Below are positions 61,437 through 64,000 of a DNA stretch of 64,000 nt, one piece after another. Every line of letters begins with the position of its first letter. The stretch's first letter is position 1. The translations under genes were made by a program, and so were the position numbers. Origin of the DNA: Microbacterium trichothecenolyticum (GTDB lineage Bacteria > Actinomycetota > Actinomycetes > Actinomycetales > Microbacteriaceae); NCBI RefSeq assembly GCF_000956465.1, contig NZ_JYJA01000023.1, positions 1 to 64,000 on the forward strand. Reading direction: 5' to 3'. The notes under the pieces were generated by a model that saw only the letters and a list, made by a program, of their open reading frames with translations, ran no database searches and was not told the origin of the DNA.

Positions 61437-62294
61437 TCAGGCGGCGTCGATGCGCACGTCGAGCCCGAGATCGAGAGCGCGTGCCGAGTGTGTGAGGGCG
61501 CCGACCGAGATCACGTCGACGCCGGTCTCGGCGATCGCGCGCACCGTCTCGAGCGACACCCCGCCGGATGCCTCGACCGTCGCCCGGCCCGCGACCTGGG
61601 CGACCCCCGTGCGGAGATCGGCGAGAGAGAAGTTGTCGAGCATGATCGTGCCGATGCCGGCGGCGAGCACGGGCTCGATCTGCTCGAGCCGGTCGACCTC
61701 GACCTCGATGTGCGCCGTGTGGGGGAGCAGGTCCTTCGCGGCGAGGAGCGCCGCCGTCGGCGAGACGCCCTTCTGCGCGAGGACCGCGAGGTGGTTGTCC
61801 TTCGCCATGACCGCGTCCGACAGCGAGTGGCGGTGGTTGCGGCCGCCGCCGTCGCGCACGGCCTTGCGCTCGAAGGCACGGAGGCCCGGGGTGGTCTTGC
61901 GCGTGTCGGCGATCCGCGTGCCGGTGTGCGCGACCTCGGCCACGTAGGTGCCGGTGAGGGTCGCGATCCCCGACATCCGCTGCACGAAGTTGAGGCCGAT
62001 CCGCTCGGCCGTGAGCACGCCGCGCGCCGGACCGGTGACGACCGCCAGCACGGCGCCGGGTTCGAACCACTCGCCGTCCTCGACGACGAGCTCGACGTCG
62101 ATCGCCGGGTCGGTGAGCCGGAATGCCGCCTCGAACACCTCGCCACCAGAGAACACGCCGCGTTCGCGCGCGACGAGATCGGCGCGGGCGACCGCGTTCT
62201 CGGGGATCAGCGCTTCGCTGGTGAGATCGCCCCACGGCGCGTCCTCGTCGAGGGCGGCGGCGACGGCACGGTCGATCACGGCGCGGGTCAGCAT
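61437..62294 (-). CDS. nadC: Nicotinate-nucleotide diphosphorylase (carboxylating)
   Basis: 285 residues. It makes nicotinate mononucleotide from quinolinate and PRPP. Typical parts: DEDAPWGDLTSEALIP, LTAERIGLNFVQRMSGIATLT, ADTRKTTPGLRAFERKAVRDGGGRNHRHSLSDAVMAKDNHL (quinolinate-binding Arg/His/Lys cluster) and VEASGGVSLETVRAIAETGVDVISVGALTHSA. ATG 62294 overlaps the nadB end by 7 bases. Confidence 0.96.
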   Translation of the reverse strand: MLTRAVIDRAVAAALDEDAPWGDLTSEALIPENAVARADLVARERGVFSGGEVFEAAFRLTDPAIDVELVVEDGEWFEPGAVLAVVTGPARGVLTAERIGLNFVQRMSGIATLTGTYVAEVAHTGTRIADTRKTTPGLRAFERKAVRDGGGRNHRHSLSDAVMAKDNHLAVLAQKGVSPTAALLAAKDLLPHTAHIEVEVDRLEQIEPVLAAGIGTIMLDNFSLADLRTGVAQVAGRATVEASGGVSLETVRAIAETGVDVISVGALTHSARALDLGLDVRIDAA

Positions 62295-63979
62295 GCGACG
62301 GGCTCCTTCGAGGGGTGCGGGGAGGGGGAGTGCGAGGCGGCGTTCGCGCTGCGAACCTCCGCGAGGTGTGCGGGAGCCTCGGCGGGCGTGCCGTCGGAGC
62401 GGAAGTGCGCGCCGACAGACTCCCGGCGCGCGAGGGCGGCGGCGACGAGGTGCTCGGCGACGAGGAGCAGGTTCTCGTCCTCGAAGTCGTGCTCGGTGAC
62501 CGGGGTGCGCTGCTGCGTGCGCCAGGTCGAGATGACGGACGCCGCGTGCCCGAGGCCCGCGTCATCCCGCACGAGTCCAGCGTCGTCCCAGAGCAGCTCC
62601 TGCAGAGCCGCCCGCGAGAACGCCGGCGCGTCGACACCCCGGTCCTGGCGTTCCGCAGTCACGAATGGCGAGCCGGTCGCCTGCGCAATCGCACTTTGCG
62701 ACTGCGGAGCAGGGCGACGCCCAGGGGCGGCCGGCCAGGATCCGGAAGCCGCATCCGTGGCGATCACGTCGCCGGCACGCGCGCCGAAGACCGCGCCCTC
62801 GAGCAGCGAGTTCGACGCCAAGCGGTTGGCGCCGTGCACGCCGGTGCGGGCGGCCTCGCCCACTGCGTAGAGCCCGGGCAGGGTGGTGCGGCCGAACAGG
62901 TCGGTGCGGACGCCGCCCATCAGGTAGTGGGCGGCAGGGGTCACCGGGATCGGCTCGCGCGCCCAGTCGAGGCCCCGTTCGCGCACGGCACGATCGATCG
63001 TCGGGAAGCGGCGCGCGAGGAACGCCGCGCGCTCGGCGGCGTCCTCCGAGTGGATATGGGTCGCGTCCAGGAACACCGGGCGGCCCTGCTGGGCCTCCAT
63101 CTGCCGCGCGATCGCGCGGGCGACGACGTCGCGGGGCGCGAGCTCGCCGTCGGGGTGGGCGTCGAACGCGAAGCGGCGGCCGCGCTCGTCGACGAGGGTC
63201 GCGCCCTCGCCGCGCACCGCCTCCGACACCAGGAACGAGTCGCCCACCGCCAGGACCGTCGGGTGGAACTGGAAGAACTCGAGGTCGGCGACGTGGGCGC
63301 CGGCACGGATGGCTGCGGCGATGCCGTCGCCTGTGGCCACCTCGGGATTGGTCGAGTGCGCGTACAGTTCGCCCGCGCCGCCCGTCGCGAGCACGACCGC
63401 GGCGGCAGTGATGATCTCGCGGCGACCGGGCTCGGCATCCGTCTCTCCGACGATCAGCTCGACGCCGCTGACGCGACCGTCCGTCACGACGAGGTCGACG
63501 AGGAATGCGTGCTCGATCACCGCGACGTCGCTGGCGCGCAGCCGTGCGACGAGCGCCTTCTCGATGGCCGTGCCGGTGGCGTCGCCGCCGGCGTGGAGGA
63601 TGCGCGGGTAGGAGTGCGCGGCCTCGAGCCCTTTCACGAATCCGCCGGTGTCGTCGCGGTCGAACGCGACGCCGAGAGCGATGAGCTCACGGATCCGCGC
63701 GGGCCCCTCGTCGACGAGCACGCGCACCGCGGCCGGATCGCTCAGGCCGGCTCCCGCGACCAGCGTGTCGCGCACGTGGTCGTCGGCACGGTCGTCGTCG
63801 AACATCACCCCGGCGATCCCGCCCTGTGCGAAGCGGGTGTTGGCGTGCTCGAGCACGTCCTTCGTCACGAGCGTGACGCGGCAGCCGCGCTCCACCGCGT
63901 GCAGGGCGGTGAGGAGCCCCGCGATGCCCGAGCCGACCACGATGGTGCCCGGCCCGCCCGCGGTTTCGTGCACCGTCAT
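62288..63979 (-). CDS. nadB: L-aspartate oxidase
   Basis: 563 residues, flavoprotein oxidising L-aspartate to iminoaspartate, the first step of de novo NAD synthesis. FAD motif TIVVGSGIAGLLTALHA near residues 12-28, VRTDLFGRTTLPGLYAVGEAARTGVHGANRLASNSLLEG near 345-385, and the succinate dehydrogenase-like capping domain with HIHSEDAAERAAFLARRFP. ATG 63979 with GGGAG upstream was preferred over GTG 63994. It overlaps nadC and probably also the end of nadA. Confidence 0.95.
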   Translation of the reverse strand: MTVHETAGGPGTIVVGSGIAGLLTALHAVERGCRVTLVTKDVLEHANTRFAQGGIAGVMFDDDRADDHVRDTLVAGAGLSDPAAVRVLVDEGPARIRELIALGVAFDRDDTGGFVKGLEAAHSYPRILHAGGDATGTAIEKALVARLRASDVAVIEHAFLVDLVVTDGRVSGVELIVGETDAEPGRREIITAAAVVLATGGAGELYAHSTNPEVATGDGIAAAIRAGAHVADLEFFQFHPTVLAVGDSFLVSEAVRGEGATLVDERGRRFAFDAHPDGELAPRDVVARAIARQMEAQQGRPVFLDATHIHSEDAAERAAFLARRFPTIDRAVRERGLDWAREPIPVTPAAHYLMGGVRTDLFGRTTLPGLYAVGEAARTGVHGANRLASNSLLEGAVFGARAGDVIATDAASGSWPAAPGRRPAPQSQSAIAQATGSPFVTAERQDRGVDAPAFSRAALQELLWDDAGLVRDDAGLGHAASVISTWRTQQRTPVTEHDFEDENLLLVAEHLVAAALARRESVGAHFRSDGTPAEAPAHLAEVRSANAASHSPSPHPSKEPVAC

Positions 63980-63999
63980 GAGGCGTTCTCCCACGCCGC
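63976..63999 (-). CDS. Possible 3' end of nadA (quinolinate synthase), cut by window edge
   Basis: On the minus strand a frame reads AAWENAS and stops at TGA 63976-63978, overlapping the nadB ATG (ATGA). In actinobacteria nadA normally precedes nadB, and a 4-base overlap would fit. Only seven codons are inside the window, so identity rests on context. Confidence 0.35.
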   Translation of the reverse strand, partial: AAWENAS

Positions 64000-64000
64000 C

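Overview
The window is about 64 kb of high-GC (roughly 70%) DNA from an actinobacterium. Gene content, frequent GTG starts, many leaderless-looking promoters (TAnnnT box, 6-8 bases, start codon) and families common in Microbacteriaceae (for example the DUF7882 protein at 52663) suggest Microbacterium or a close relative. The genus is an inference. It is ordinary chromosome: about 73 protein genes, one tRNA, no insertion sequence, no prophage, no CRISPR array and no rRNA. No gene-free stretch exceeds 300 bases.

Layout. 0-3.6 kb: accessory single genes (YdeI tail, GDSL hydrolase, VOC protein, AraC and GntR regulators, thioesterase-like protein). 3.5-10.6 kb: a GntR/DUF1648 pair, an O-methyltransferase, then the conserved eno / FtsB-like / DUF501 block, a membrane-anchored subtilase and type II NADH dehydrogenase. 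10.7 kb: a tRNA with anticodon UAA but a short variable arm. 11-19.4 kb: a coupled D-threonine-aldolase-like / lactone-oxidase pair, LemA, two convergent YcaQ/AlkX-family genes, an AI-2E-type permease overlapping threonine dehydratase. 19.4-45 kb: greA, DUF4307, TrhA, cis-prenyltransferase, PIN-PhoH, a two-component system, fumC, carbonic anhydrase, DUF4245, xseB, xseA, ispH, an ECF sigma/anti-sigma pair, MOSC, fbaA, glpX, rmuC, an exonuclease, two methyltransferases and ychF. From memory, many of these families also sit close together in M. tuberculosis (greA to ychF), so this is an old actinobacterial backbone with rearrangements. 45-57 kb: accessory transporters, hydrolases, a MarR regulator, an Fpg/Nei glycosylase, a tiny Cys-rich peptide and an MFS exporter. 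57-64 kb: an ABC exporter, a glycosyltransferase and the NAD biosynthesis operon nadB-nadC-cysteine desulfurase, whose nadA probably lies just beyond the right edge.

How genes work together. Central carbon metabolism is well represented: enolase, class II aldolase, class II FBPase (aldolase and FBPase divergent around a structured 190-base gap), fumarase, NDH-2 and beta-carbonic anhydrase. Many neighbours overlap by 1-23 bases (GntR/DUF1648, DUF501/subtilase, aldolase/lactone oxidase, permease/ilvA, kinase/regulator, ispH/DUF6264, sigma/anti-sigma, nadB/nadC), which implies translational coupling.

The most interesting signals are not single genes: a strongly over-represented octamer CGGATGCC/GGCATCCG; a leader before the ECF sigma gene that can fold into two mutually exclusive hairpins, one masking the ribosome site; the class-I-shaped UAA tRNA; paired terminators with identical loops; and a glycosylase-family pair in which one member has lost the catalytic residues.
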